NCBI GenBank assembly: GCA_964345105.1
Contig: CAYFPZ010000094.1
Span: 1-59,609 of the forward strand
Direction of reading: 5' to 3'
DNA from: DG-33 sp964345105
Lineage (GTDB): Archaea; Hadarchaeota; Hadarchaeia; Hadarchaeales; Hadarchaeaceae
DNA length: 59,609 nucleotides
The stretch's first letter is position 1. Every line of letters begins with the position of its first letter. Under the pieces are notes generated by a model that did not search any database, had not been told where the DNA came from, and saw nothing but the letters and a program-made list of their open reading frames with translations. This document shows positions 15,656-24,490 of this stretch, one piece after another. The position numbers and the translations under genes are program-made.

Positions 15656-15812
15656 AGGTTGTCATGCATGCTTAAGAAATTTTGTGATTGTCTAACATTA
15701 GACACGCAGGTGTCCTAAATAAAACACAGGGTGAAAAGCCTAAGTTAACTAGCGTCGCTAACTAATTTGCTTATTCGAAAAAGCCTTCCATATTTACGCT
15801 AGCAAATAACGA
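15656..15812. other. Intergenic spacer upstream of tRNA genes
   Basis: 157 bp between tRNA-Ala and L37e, AT-rich. On the minus strand a TATA-like ATTTCTTAA lies about 25 bp before the tRNA-Ala 5' end and may be its promoter. A short palindrome (TAGCG T CGCTA, near 15753-15763) is present. No coding frame of interest. Confidence 0.4.
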
Positions 15813-15998
15813 CTACCTTAGCCGCAGCCCTTGAATCTTCTTTACCTTCCAATTATACCGCTTGATGCGGCGCGAGCGCCCGTAGCCACAGGCAGCACAA
15901 ACTCCCCGCTGGACGTGGTAAGCTCGCCTCCCGCACCGTCGGCAACGAATATGCACGACCTTGTGGCGCTTGCCCATCGATGCAGTGCCCTTGACCAT
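15813..15998 (-). CDS. rpl37e: Ribosomal protein L37e
   Basis: 61 aa. MVKGTASMGKRHKVVHIRC start and a zinc ribbon formed by CRRC (IRCRRCGRRAYH) and CAAC (GVCAACGYG), then a basic tail RSRRIKRYNWKVKK. Length and motifs match L37e of the large subunit. ATG 15998 is preferred to GTG 16007, which overlaps the LSm stop. The lsm-rpl37e pair is a widespread archaeal gene order. Confidence 0.95.
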   Translation of the reverse strand: MVKGTASMGKRHKVVHIRCRRCGRRAYHVQRGVCAACGYGRSRRIKRYNWKVKKIQGLRLR

Positions 15999-16003
15999 TT
16001 CAC

Positions 16004-16228
16004 TCACTCAGCAGGCGAGATGAATATGACGCTGTCTCCCCGGATTACCATCGTCCCGTAGCGTTTCACCGTTTCGTTGCCGTGGATTTCATCTGTCTCC
16101 TCAAGCACTAGATTGAGGTGCATGTCGAAACCGCTTAGCTTTCCCCTAAACTCCCGGCCGCCCTTGAGTCCAACCAACACTGATGAACCTAGGGCGCGGT
16201 TGAGCACATCAAGAGGTCGCTGTGCCAT
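16004..16228 (-). CDS. Sm-like archaeal RNA-binding protein (LSm)
   Basis: 74 aa. MAQRPLDVLNRALGSSVLVG begins the Sm fold; Sm1 is LKGGREFRGKLSGFDMHLNLVL (key residues G-F-G-D-HMN) and Sm2 is MVIRGDSVIFIS. It forms heptameric rings that bind U-rich RNA. ATG 16228 is chosen from alignment with homologues; ATG 16237 is possible. The L37e gene follows immediately. Confidence 0.95.
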   Translation of the reverse strand: MAQRPLDVLNRALGSSVLVGLKGGREFRGKLSGFDMHLNLVLEETDEIHGNETVKRYGTMVIRGDSVIFISPAE

Positions 16229-16287
16229 GAAAATCATCAACTTCTGTGCTAGCTGCATATTTAACCTTATCGAACCACTTTTAATTG

Positions 16288-16773
16288 ATGCCGATAAAGC
16301 GCCGTTATCACGTGAGAAAAGTTTTGCTTAAGCAACTTGCACAAAAAGTCGTCGAAAAGTTTGGTGAAAACACCGGCGAACTTTTAAAAGGGGTGATTGA
16401 AGTGATGGAGCTTGGCGAGGGCAGGGAAATCATTTTGGTTGGTGGTGAAGCACTCTTATTCAGGTTGAGTGATGGGATTTTTCCGACGCTGAAATCACTC
16501 GATCGAATTCCACTAAAGCGTGTAGTCGTTGACATGGGGGCAGTCCCTTACGTCGCCAACGGAGCTGATATTATGGCCCCGGGTGTAGTCTCAGCCGACG
16601 AGAAAATTACGCTAGGGGAGGGCGTGGTGATCGTGGATGAACGGCACAGCAAGCCCATCGCAATCGGACAAGCTCTTGTGCCCGGAGCGGAGATGCGAGG
16701 CCCGAAGGGTAAGGTAATTAAGAACCTCCACTATGTTGGCGATGAAATGTGGCGGCTTCAAGCAAAGAGTTAA
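16288..16773 (+). CDS. PUA-domain RNA-binding protein, MCT-1/Tma20-like (DUF1947)
   Basis: 161 aa. MPIKRRYHVRKVLLKQLAQK begins the pre-PUA DUF1947 domain. The PUA domain runs from about 80 to 155 (VVDMGAVPYVANGADIMAPG, GEGVVIVDERHSKPIAIGQA). Eukaryotic MCT-1/eIF2D relatives act on 40S subunits in initiation and recycling; the archaeal role is inferred. Divergent from lsm and 39 bp upstream of sepF. ATG 16288 is taken over TTG 16285. Confidence 0.88.
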   Translation: MPIKRRYHVRKVLLKQLAQKVVEKFGENTGELLKGVIEVMELGEGREIILVGGEALLFRLSDGIFPTLKSLDRIPLKRVVVDMGAVPYVANGADIMAPGVVSADEKITLGEGVVIVDERHSKPIAIGQALVPGAEMRGPKGKVIKNLHYVGDEMWRLQAKS

Positions 16774-16812
16774 ATAGATTGAAAGCCACCGACCATGTGT
16801 TAGGGTGGTTGC

Positions 16813-17199
16813 GTGAAATCCTTGAAACGATTGTTCGGGGGAAAATCCGAGGTAAAGCCTGAAACGGTTGAAGAAGTACCGATAATGGAAATCGAGGAAA
16901 AGGTTGTTAGTAGTCCCCCGAGAGGCGTCAGCGAGCTTGAGCCCATCTACGTCAAAAGCATGGAGCTTCGAAGCCTCGTCGATGTCCAAGAGGTCGCGGA
17001 TGAGCTTCGAACCGGAAACATCATGGTCCTAGATATCAGCATGCTTATGAACCAAGATCCCGCCGAGCTCAAGAGGGCGATAGACCAGCTAAAAGGGATC
17101 TGTCAAGCTATCGGTGGGGACGTGGGGCGTTTGACGGAGTCAAAGGTGTTAGCTACTCCAAAGTTCGTCAACATCCAGTTCAAAAGGGCCATCGCATAA
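16813..17199 (+). CDS. sepF: SepF, membrane anchor for FtsZ
   Basis: 128 aa from GTG 16813 with GGTG upstream. The first residues (MKSLKRLFGG) form an amphipathic membrane-targeting helix, followed by a flexible linker and the SepF core (YVKSMELRSLVDVQEVADEL, GNIMVLDISMLM, RAIDQLKGICQAIGGDVGRL). In archaea that have FtsZ, SepF tethers the Z-ring to the membrane. It is about 2.3 kb from ftsZ, on the other strand, between PUA and ZPR1 genes. Confidence 0.93.
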   Translation: MKSLKRLFGGKSEVKPETVEEVPIMEIEEKVVSSPPRGVSELEPIYVKSMELRSLVDVQEVADELRTGNIMVLDISMLMNQDPAELKRAIDQLKGICQAIGGDVGRLTESKVLATPKFVNIQFKRAIA

Positions 17200-17213
17200 T
17201 TTTTGGTGAATTC

Positions 17214-17792
17214 ATGCGGAAGAGGGAGTTCCTGCTCCCTATTGAGCGTTGCCCAATTTGTGGGGCCAAAGGCACTTTTCGCGTCAAGGGTAGGATCGAC
17301 CACATCCCATATTTCGGGGAGATAATGGAAACCTTCACAAACTGCACCAGCTGCGAATTCAGGCACGCGGATGTCGTGTGCTTAGGCGAGCGCCCCCCGC
17401 TACGCTACGAGTTTCAGATCAAATCCGAAGAAGATCTCAAGGTTAGAGTCGTGAAGTCGAGCACGGGAACGATCAAGCTTCCAGAGCTTGGGGTGACCGT
17501 AGAGCCAGGAGCAGCGAGCGAGGGCTATGTGTCGAATGTCGAGGGAGTGCTTAATCGTGTAGAGACGGCAATAAAGCTGGCGATTAAAAAAGTTGATGCT
17601 ACCAAGCGCCGGCGAGGTCAGGCGAAGCTAAAAAAACTCGATGAGGTGCGCGCCGGGAAGCGAGAGGCTAGGCTGATTCTCATGGACCCATTCGGGCACA
17701 GCACAATTGTAAACAGACGGGCCAAGAAACGCGAGTTGACTAAGCGGGAATTGGCATTGCTCAGAGGAAGTCCACACGCTAGTGGAGCCTGA
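17214..17792 (+). CDS. ZPR1-type zinc finger protein
   Basis: 192 aa. One ZPR1 unit: a C4 zinc finger (CPICGAKGTF ... CTSCEFRHADV) at about 13-50, then the beta-barrel domain (VVKSSTGTIKLPELGVTVEPG, GYVSNVEGVLNRVE). Eukaryotic ZPR1 has two such units and chaperones eEF1A; archaeal proteins have one and their role is unproven. Starts 14 bp after sepF. Its last 14 bp overlap the convergent fttA stop. Confidence 0.9.
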   Translation: MRKREFLLPIERCPICGAKGTFRVKGRIDHIPYFGEIMETFTNCTSCEFRHADVVCLGERPPLRYEFQIKSEEDLKVRVVKSSTGTIKLPELGVTVEPGAASEGYVSNVEGVLNRVETAIKLAIKKVDATKRRRGQAKLKKLDEVRAGKREARLILMDPFGHSTIVNRRAKKRELTKRELALLRGSPHASGA

Positions 17793-19686
17793 TGGTCTCC
17801 AAGCTTCGAGGTGCTTTCGTCTCAACCTTGAAAAGTTTGTGCAGCGCGCTTGCTAGGTCGATACACTTGTTTTCATCACCATGGATGCATATGACGCGCT
17901 GCGGTTTGGGTGATACCCTTCGCACGTAGTTCAGCAACTGGGCCCGATCCGAGTGCCCGCTGAATCCCTCCACCGTTTGGACTTCCATGTTTACCTTCAC
18001 TTCCTCCACCTTCCCCTTCTCGTTGCGTAAGGGAACCTCGCGCCATCCCTTCTGGATGCGTCGCCCGAGTGAGCCCTCGCACTGGTACCCGACAAAGACA
18101 AGGGCGTTACGCGGGTCGGGCGCGAGGGTTTTAAAGTACTCGAGCACTGGGCCTCCGGCCATCATCCCTGCCGTTGATATGATTATCGCCGGATCGCCGT
18201 CGATTACCTGTGCGCGTTGGTCTGGACCCTTCACTCGCTCGAAGATATCGGAGAGGAACGGATTCTCGTCTACACGGAATATCCGTTCGCGCAGTTCTGA
18301 TGACAAATACTCTGGGTAAGCCGTGTGGATTGCCGTCGCCTCCCATATCATCCCATCTAGATAAACTGGCGTCCCGTCGAGTAGTCCCTTTCGCTCGTAA
18401 TCCTCAAGCAGTACCATAACCTCTTGCGCGCGCCCAACCGCGAATGCCGGCACAATAACCTTTCCACCACGCTTCGTGGTCTCGGTCACGATTCGAATGA
18501 ATTCCTTCTCAGCATTTGCGCGGAAGGGCTGGATGTCCTCAGCGCCTCCGTATGTGCTGTCCATGACGAGGGTCTCCAAGCGGGGGAATGTGTAGACCGC
18601 AGGGGAGAATAGGCGCGTACGATCGAACTTCAAGTCGCCCGTGTACACGAGGTTGTAGACTCCCTCACCAACGTGGATGTGTGCAATCGAGGAACCTAAG
18701 ATGTGTCCCGCGTTATGGAAGGTAATCCGGACGTCGGGTGCGATGTCGGTCACATCGCTGTAATCGAGCGGAATGCAATGACGAAGGAAAGTGTTGATGT
18801 CGCGCTTGTTGTAAGGGAGTGGTCGATCCTCGCGCTCAGCGATGCCCACGTAGTCCAGCTGAAGAAGTACGGCGAGGTCGCGTGTGGCTGGAGTACAATA
18901 GACGGGCCCTTCAAACCCGTACTTGAAGAGATAAGGAACGAACCCGCAATGATCGAGGTGGGCATGAGTGAGAATCACAGCGTCCAGTTCGGGCAACCTA
19001 ATCTCAGGGATTTCAAGGTGAGGAAAAGCCCGATCCTCGGACGCGACATTTACACCGCAGTCAATCATGACTCGGCTTTCAGGGGTCTGAAGCAAAAACG
19101 AGGAGCGCCCAACCTCGCGCGACCCCCCTAGAGTCGTAAAGCGGACCCAGTCGCCCTTGCTCTTGGGCTCACGGTGGATTCGCCTGCCTATCTTCCGCAG
19201 AATGTCGCGTCGCTTGGTACCACCTTGGATCATAGAGAGGCGGATGTTCCGCACAATTTCTGATTTGATAGGTGGCGCCCGCACCACCCGAGGCGTCCAG
19301 CTGATTTTCCGCATTATCTCGCGGAGCAAGGAGCCGCCCCGGCCTATGGCTATTCCTGGCTTCTGCGCCTCGATGGTAACTTCCCCCACATCCTGGCTGA
19401 AAATTATATCGGTTATTCCAGCCTCGGCAGGGACAAGGCTTCGGATGTCTTTTTCGGCTTTCTTAGGCTCGGTCAAGATTTTAGGGTCTGGACGGAGGAT
19501 TATTCGTTTCCGGATTTTACGTGCAAACTCCTTTATCACCTCGCCGTTCTCCATTAGAAGGCCAAGATTCTTGCAGTAGAACACGACCCTCGGGCCCTCG
19601 AAATCGATATCGGAGATCGCGCTGGCAAAAGGTGTCTCATCTCGCACAATTCGCTTGATTTCCTGTAATAGCTCTTCCGCAGCCAT
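17779..19686 (-). CDS. fttA: Transcription termination factor FttA (aCPSF1), KH-MBL-beta-CASP ribonuclease
   Basis: 635 aa. Two N-terminal KH-type domains (GRGGSLLREIMRK is the KH-like loop), then the metallo-beta-lactamase core (HAHLDHCGF; GGSREVGRSSF) and the beta-CASP insert with C-terminal GFSGHSDRAQL. All zinc ligands appear present. The family cleaves nascent RNA and releases RNA polymerase, acting with Spt4/5, whose gene (nusG) is also in this window. ATG 19686 is chosen because GGGG stands five bases upstream; a start at 19701 would put that site inside the gene. Confidence 0.95.
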   Translation of the reverse strand: MAAEELLQEIKRIVRDETPFASAISDIDFEGPRVVFYCKNLGLLMENGEVIKEFARKIRKRIILRPDPKILTEPKKAEKDIRSLVPAEAGITDIIFSQDVGEVTIEAQKPGIAIGRGGSLLREIMRKISWTPRVVRAPPIKSEIVRNIRLSMIQGGTKRRDILRKIGRRIHREPKSKGDWVRFTTLGGSREVGRSSFLLQTPESRVMIDCGVNVASEDRAFPHLEIPEIRLPELDAVILTHAHLDHCGFVPYLFKYGFEGPVYCTPATRDLAVLLQLDYVGIAEREDRPLPYNKRDINTFLRHCIPLDYSDVTDIAPDVRITFHNAGHILGSSIAHIHVGEGVYNLVYTGDLKFDRTRLFSPAVYTFPRLETLVMDSTYGGAEDIQPFRANAEKEFIRIVTETTKRGGKVIVPAFAVGRAQEVMVLLEDYERKGLLDGTPVYLDGMIWEATAIHTAYPEYLSSELRERIFRVDENPFLSDIFERVKGPDQRAQVIDGDPAIIISTAGMMAGGPVLEYFKTLAPDPRNALVFVGYQCEGSLGRRIQKGWREVPLRNEKGKVEEVKVNMEVQTVEGFSGHSDRAQLLNYVRRVSPKPQRVICIHGDENKCIDLASALHKLFKVETKAPRSLETIRLH

Positions 19687-19723
19687 ATTTTCCCCTTTCA
19701 AGCAGTTATTTAAAGCAGTTAAA

Positions 19724-20347
19724 TTAAGCCAATTTTTTAATCTCTTCGGGCGAAAGTTCGCGATATCCCTTACTTGTTATTGCCGCAACCATAACTTCGT
19801 TGCCCGTGGCAATATCGCGCTTTATCGCCGTTTTTACAGCCTTGATTGCAATAGGCAAGGCTTCCTCGATGCTCATACCCTCCTTAAACTCGGTTTCGAG
19901 CACACCATATGCAACCGGTGAACCCGAGCCCGTAGCAACCATGGTTTCCTCAGTCAGGGCACCATCGATGTCGACGAAGAACAACTTAGGGCCGGAATCA
20001 TCAGAGCCTCCAATCAGCAGGTTCGCGATGTAAGGGAGTAGGCCGTATGCGTGGAGGATGTTAGCGGCGAGTCTGGCACTTGCTCGCACGTTCATTTGGG
20101 CCCCCTCGCGCAGTAAGTAGTAGCTGGCCTCGGCTTGGAGTGTGTTCACTAAGCTCTGAGTGTCCGCGACCCCTCCCGCGGTGGTGACGCCGATGGTGTC
20201 GGTTATCTTAAACACCTTCCGTGCTTGCTTGCTCGCCACGAGATAGCCCATCGTGGCCCGAGTGTCCGTAGCGAACACCACTCCGTCTCGGCAAGCGAGC
20301 CCGACCGTCGTCGTCCCTTCAAGATGTTTAAGCTTTGATTTTTCCAA
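19724..20347 (-). CDS. psmB: Proteasome beta subunit
   Basis: About 207 aa. A short propeptide ends EG before TTTVGLACRDGVVFATDTRA; the first Thr becomes the N-terminal nucleophile after autocleavage. The catalytic Lys should lie in KVFKITDTIG, and GSGSPVAYGVLE is conserved. It forms the inner rings of the 20S proteasome. TTG 20347 with GAGG upstream gives a propeptide of family length; a TTG further upstream (20389) is less likely. Alpha subunit and PAN are not in the window. Confidence 0.94.
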   Translation of the reverse strand: MEKSKLKHLEGTTTVGLACRDGVVFATDTRATMGYLVASKQARKVFKITDTIGVTTAGGVADTQSLVNTLQAEASYYLLREGAQMNVRASARLAANILHAYGLLPYIANLLIGGSDDSGPKLFFVDIDGALTEETMVATGSGSPVAYGVLETEFKEGMSIEEALPIAIKAVKTAIKRDIATGNEVMVAAITSKGYRELSPEEIKKLA

Positions 20348-20449
20348 TCTAATTCCTCGCTGGAAAAAATGCTGCACTAGAAGCAGCAATTTAGAGCTAG
20401 CGTTAACTGTATATAAAGTTTATCAGCCAACAGAAGTGCGGTAAAACTG

Positions 20450-21496
20450 ATGAAAGAACCCAAACGTATAGAGCTGCCTCGCGAGGTTTGGATAGGCCCA
20501 CGCGTGATTGCGCAGGTCACTAACGTTTGCAAGCGCTTGTGTCCCGGCAAACATGGCTTAATAATTGCCGACGCCACGACTTTCAAACTGGTTGGAGCTG
20601 GAGTTCAACGTTCACTTAAACATGCTGGTTTTGAGGTCGAGTGCTCGTTAGTCAAGCAGGCGGATATGGCGACCGTCGCTAAGGTTCGGAAGCTCGCCAA
20701 AGACAAAGTAAACTTTCTGCTGGGTGTCGGAGGTGGCACATGCATAGATGTGGCAAAGCTAGCCTCGTTCAAGGAGGGCAAGCCCTTTATCTCAGTACCC
20801 ACTGCTGCTTCTCATGACGGCATCGCTTCCTCCAGGGCTTCAATCAAGGGTGGACGAAAACCGACGTCAATAGAAACTCACGCCCCCATCGCAATCATCG
20901 CAGACACCCTCATCATCAAACGCGCGCCTCATCGCCTGCTCGCAGCTGGTTGCGGGGACCTCGTGGCGAACTTCACAGCGGTCCGCGACTGGAATCTCGC
21001 GCATCGATTGTTTGACGAACCCTACAGTGAACATGCTACAGCTCTCTCGCTCCTCAGTTCCCAGATTGTGATGGAGAATGCTGAGCTCATTAAAAAACAC
21101 ACCGAAGAGAGCGTGCGCAAGGTCGTGAAGGCGCTGATCTCAAGCAGCGTAGCGATGGGAATCGCTGGGAGCAGCCGCCCGGCGAGTGGCGCAGAGCATT
21201 TGTTTAGTCACGCACTTGATCAGCTCAACCCCAAACCTGCGCTCCATGGTGAGCAGTGTGGCGTCGGGGCGGTGATGATGGCATACTTGCACGGGGAGGA
21301 CTGGCAGACAATCCGAGAAGCGCTCCGCACGATAGGATGTCCTACGAACGCGAAGGAACTCGGCATTCCAGCGAAGTATGTAGTTAAAGCTCTTACCACG
21401 GCGCATCGGATAAGACCTGAACGCTACACCGTGCTAGGTTCTGGGTTGAGCAAACGCGCGGCAGAACGGCTGGCGAGAACAACAGAAGTAATTTAG
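20450..21496 (+). CDS. egsA: sn-Glycerol-1-phosphate dehydrogenase
   Basis: 348 aa. NAD-binding GVGGGTCIDVAKL and the metal/substrate motifs SVPTAASHDGIASSRASI and GAEHLFSHALD (zinc-ligand Asp/His) are those of archaeal G1PDH. It reduces dihydroxyacetone phosphate to sn-glycerol-1-phosphate, the backbone of archaeal ether lipids, and is the best single proof that this is an archaeon. The stop overlaps a convergent, apparently broken small reading frame. Confidence 0.96.
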   Translation: MKEPKRIELPREVWIGPRVIAQVTNVCKRLCPGKHGLIIADATTFKLVGAGVQRSLKHAGFEVECSLVKQADMATVAKVRKLAKDKVNFLLGVGGGTCIDVAKLASFKEGKPFISVPTAASHDGIASSRASIKGGRKPTSIETHAPIAIIADTLIIKRAPHRLLAAGCGDLVANFTAVRDWNLAHRLFDEPYSEHATALSLLSSQIVMENAELIKKHTEESVRKVVKALISSSVAMGIAGSSRPASGAEHLFSHALDQLNPKPALHGEQCGVGAVMMAYLHGEDWQTIREALRTIGCPTNAKELGIPAKYVVKALTTAHRIRPERYTVLGSGLSKRAAERLARTTEVI

Positions 21497-21695
21497 TTTG
21501 GTGGGTGTAACCCTACTATCGAGCCCTTCAACCACTTTTTCCTGATTTTCCCACTGAACTTCCCGTCCTCGATAATAAATGGACTTCGATATTCACACTT
21601 TTGGCAACCGCATATTGACCAGAGCTGGAGTCCTAGAGGCCCATTTAAGTCTTGAAGAACCGCAAAAAGCTGTGTTACTTCGGTACTTCTTTCAT
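21493..21695 (-). pseudogene. Possible small CxxC protein, frame-broken
   Basis: Reading back from a stop at 21493-21495, an open frame runs about 60 codons with protein-like content: QLFAVLQDLNGPLGLQLWSI, then CGCQKCEYRSPF (zinc-knuckle-like), and a basic KIRKKWLKGSIVGLHPPN end. It has no ATG, GTG or TTG at its 5' end. An ATG at 21695 (MKEVPK then stop) lies in another frame and would join it after a one-base shift near 21677. Either a frameshifted gene, a sequence error, or chance. It follows the phosphoesterase stop by 11 bp and overlaps the egsA stop by 4 bp. Confidence 0.4.
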
Positions 21696-21706
21696 TATCT
21701 TAACCG

Positions 21707-22363
21707 CTAGAGTTCAAGCAGTTTGGCTCTAATTTCATTGGCGCCGTTTATAGCTATCTCAGCGGCATAACCCTTGCTGATTGGCCCGGGGTTAACCATC
21801 AAGGTTCGCCCCAGCTTGTCGGTGTTTCGGGCCTCATGCACGTGGCCGCAGAGCGCCACCAACGGCTGTTTCTGCTCAATGAATTTGCGTATGCTCTTGC
21901 TCCCAACATGAGTACCATCGGCGATCTGATCGAGCTTAGTGCCATAGGGTGGGGCGTGGGTAACCAATACCCTGTTGTCGTTGGGAGTGCAGGCTAGAGC
22001 CGCCAGTTCCTCTTGAATTTCCACCTCGGTGAGTTCAAAGGGGGTGTTGAAAGGGGTTAGATTAGAACCCCCCAGCCCCACAAAGGTGATGTCGTCGAGC
22101 TGCTCGCACTTGCTGTGGAGGTTAACCCCGTACTTGTCGAACACCTGCAGAATCTGCTTGGGGTCACAGTTCCCTGGTATCGCAAATGTGGACACGCCCG
22201 TCGCCTTGATCCGCTCGAGCAAGCTCTCAGCGAGATTAGCCGGGCCGAAGTTCGTGAGGTCACCTATAAGCACGACACAATCATAGCCACGTTCGAGAAA
22301 CTTCAAAAGGTTTTGCTCACCGTTTGGTCTACCATGGAAGTCAGCTACCGCCAAAATCTTCAA
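21707..22363 (-). CDS. Calcineurin-like metallophosphoesterase
   Basis: 218 aa. Motifs of the two-metal phosphoesterase fold are complete: AVADFHG, LIGDLTNFG, IPGNCD, LVTHAPPYG and CGHVHE. It resembles the small archaeal/YfcE-like family acting on phosphodiesters or phosphoproteins; substrate unknown. Divergent from hypD with a 57-bp spacer. Confidence 0.9.
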   Translation of the reverse strand: MKILAVADFHGRPNGEQNLLKFLERGYDCVVLIGDLTNFGPANLAESLLERIKATGVSTFAIPGNCDPKQILQVFDKYGVNLHSKCEQLDDITFVGLGGSNLTPFNTPFELTEVEIQEELAALACTPNDNRVLVTHAPPYGTKLDQIADGTHVGSKSIRKFIEQKQPLVALCGHVHEARNTDKLGRTLMVNPGPISKGYAAEIAINGANEIRAKLLEL

Positions 22364-22420
22364 CTGCCCACCGAAGCTTATAGGCGACAGAGAGCATTAA
22401 AAGTGTTTTGGGTCTTAAAA

Positions 22421-23506
22421 ATGATAAGCACGTTGCTAGAGAAGTTTAGAGATCGCGGTTTGGCGACTCGAATACTGCGGAAAATCCGAGAGCTCAGCCC
22501 AAATCGCAAAGTAAAATTCATGCATGTGTGCGGGAGTCACGAGCTAACCATCACAAAATTTGGTCTCCGCTCACTTTTTCCCGATTGGCTCGAAGTGATT
22601 AGCGGCCCCGGCTGTCCAGTTTGTGTAACAAACGTGGCGGAAATCGACGAAGCGATTGAGCTTGCTAAACAGGGGCACCTCATCACCACCTTTGGCGACA
22701 TGTTTCAGGTCCCCGGAACCCAAACTTCGCTCTCTGGTGCAAAGACCGAAGGCGCTGACATCAGAATAGTCTATGGTGTGGCGGATGCAGTCGAAACGGC
22801 GCGACGAAATCCTGGGCGAGATGTCATCCACGCGGCCGTTGGGTTTGAGACGACCGCCCCCACTACCGCTTCCGAACTCCTTCGCGAACCCCCCGAGAAT
22901 TTCAGCTTACTTGTGTGCCATCGCCTGATCCCTCCCGCGATGAAGTTTCTGCTCGCGTCCGGGGAGGCCGCACTTGACGGGTTCATCTGCCCAGGCCATG
23001 TCTCGACTATCATCGGTTCTAGGCCCTACGAGCCTCTCTCAAAGCGCTACGGGGTACCACAGGTGATCGCTGGATTTGAGCCTATCGATGTCCTGCTCGG
23101 AGTCTGGATGTTGTTAAAGCAGTTGCACGAGGGGAAGGGCGAAGTGGAGATTGAATACACCCGCTCGGTTAGATCAGAGGGGAATGTAGTGGCACAAGAA
23201 AAAATGCGTGAGGTGTTCAAAATTGTGGACAAGCGATGGCGCGGCTTCCCGGTAATCCCTAAGTCGGCCCTTCAGTTAAAGCGTGAGTTCAAAGAGTATG
23301 ATGCACGTGCAAGATTTGATGTTCACGTGGAGAGCATGGCAGATTTCGCAAAGGGATGCAGGTGCGGCGAGGTACTTAGAGGGCTAATTCACCCCAGTGA
23401 ATGCCCGCTGTTTAACAAAACGTGCACCCCAGAGCACCCAGTAGGGCCATGTGCCGTAACCACAGAGGGCGCATGTAACATTGCAATGAAGCACCAGCCA
23501 TCATAA
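22421..23506 (+). CDS. hypD: Hydrogenase maturation protein HypD
   Basis: 361 aa from ATG 22421 (longer upstream frames run antisense through the phosphoesterase and are not credible). MHVCGSHELTITKFGLR and GPGCPVCVTNVAEID carry the conserved cysteines that bind the Fe(CN)2CO precursor. The C-terminal cysteine cluster (CRCGEVLRG ... CPLFNKTC ... GPCAVTTEGAC) holds the 4Fe-4S centre. HypD with HypC builds the NiFe-hydrogenase active site, so the genome should encode such a hydrogenase, but no other hyp or hydrogenase gene is in this window. Confidence 0.95.
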   Translation: MISTLLEKFRDRGLATRILRKIRELSPNRKVKFMHVCGSHELTITKFGLRSLFPDWLEVISGPGCPVCVTNVAEIDEAIELAKQGHLITTFGDMFQVPGTQTSLSGAKTEGADIRIVYGVADAVETARRNPGRDVIHAAVGFETTAPTTASELLREPPENFSLLVCHRLIPPAMKFLLASGEAALDGFICPGHVSTIIGSRPYEPLSKRYGVPQVIAGFEPIDVLLGVWMLLKQLHEGKGEVEIEYTRSVRSEGNVVAQEKMREVFKIVDKRWRGFPVIPKSALQLKREFKEYDARARFDVHVESMADFAKGCRCGEVLRGLIHPSECPLFNKTCTPEHPVGPCAVTTEGACNIAMKHQPS

Positions 23507-23767
23507 TCTTAAATCGCTTTTTCCTCTCCGGGTAATTTAGTTACTTTGGCCCCATAATTAATACCTAGCATTTAGACGTGAGGATTAATGATTAGCATAA
23601 ATATCCCTTATTTTTCATTTTAAAGACGCATATTTTTCAATTTTAGAATTTATATGGTGATATATGCCTTTTTTTACCAAAATAGTTAAAAATTCATTAT
23701 TTTTGCTGATTTAGAGGAAAATTTTTATACCACTTGCCTATAATGTAGCTTGTTCTCGGTGATTGAG
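23507..23767 (+). promoter_or_regulatory. AT-rich spacer with promoter for the acyl-CoA synthetase pair
   Basis: 261 bp, much more AT-rich than the flanking genes, with no convincing coding frame. GGAAAATTTTTATACC (23716-23731) is a good BRE plus TATA element, placing a transcription start near 23750. The run of T and A tracts between 23600 and 23720 may also serve as hypD terminator. Confidence 0.5.
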
Positions 23768-24490
23768 TTGGTTGCAGCAAAGAAAAATGTGACTGAAATC
23801 CTCAGCTCGATTCGTAAGGAGGGCAGACTTGAGTTAACGGAACTAAATTCCAAGCTAATCCTCGCTGCCTGGGGGATACCAGTAAATCGAACTGAGCTTG
23901 CTCGTGACCTGAGCGAGGCCGTTAAAGTTGCACGAGAGATTCGTTATCCTCTCGTCTTAAAAATTGCTTCCCCCGACATCATTCATAAGAGCGAAGCTAA
24001 TGGCATTAAAGTTGGATTAACCTCGGAGCTGGAGCTTCGACAATCGTTTGATGAACTAATCGATAACGCTCACGCATACAAGCCAAACGCGAAAATTCTC
24101 GGAGTGACAATCCAAGAATACCTTCCTCCTGCCCGCGAGGTGATCGTGGGCGCTCTGCAGGCCCCCTCCTTCGGCGCTACGGTGACGTTCGGGTTAGCGG
24201 GCGTATGGACCGAGGTACTTAAGGACATCAGCTTCAGGTTGGCTCCGCTCAACGCTGAGGACGCGCGCGAGATGATTCAAGAGATTAAGGGCTACCCAGT
24301 GCTCGCGGGCATCCAGAAGGCGTCTCCAGCCGACATCAATGCGCTCGTTGACATCATCCAAAAGGTCGGGCAGCTAGCGCACGAGTTCCCTGAATTAACC
24401 GAGATAGAGCTGAACCCAATTTTCGCGTTTGACAACGGGAAGGGTGCGGTGACAGCCGACGCCCGAATAGTCCTTGGGAGGAGCAAGTAA
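23768..24490 (+). CDS. Acyl-CoA synthetase (NDP-forming) beta subunit, ATP-grasp
   Basis: About 240 aa. ATP-grasp_5 fold: YPLVLKIASPDIIHKSEANG (the HKS histidine believed to relay phosphate in this family), PPAREVIVGALQAPSFGATV, FGLAGVWTEVLKDISFRLAP, ELNPIFAF. Normal enzymes couple acyl-CoA cleavage to ATP or GTP formation in archaeal fermentation. TTG 23768 is chosen because GGTGA lies five bases upstream; TTG 23750 and GTG 23759 are alternatives. Its stop shares one base with the next ATG (TAATG). Confidence 0.85.
   Translation: MVAAKKNVTEILSSIRKEGRLELTELNSKLILAAWGIPVNRTELARDLSEAVKVAREIRYPLVLKIASPDIIHKSEANGIKVGLTSELELRQSFDELIDNAHAYKPNAKILGVTIQEYLPPAREVIVGALQAPSFGATVTFGLAGVWTEVLKDISFRLAPLNAEDAREMIQEIKGYPVLAGIQKASPADINALVDIIQKVGQLAHEFPELTEIELNPIFAFDNGKGAVTADARIVLGRSK

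Noticed and set aside
22115..22420. N-terminal extension of HypD upstream of ATG 22421
   Set aside because: It runs through the start of the divergent phosphoesterase and adds 102 residues not found in HypD.
23507..23767. Replication origin in the AT-rich gap
   Set aside because: No origin recognition box repeats and no cdc6/orc1 gene nearby.
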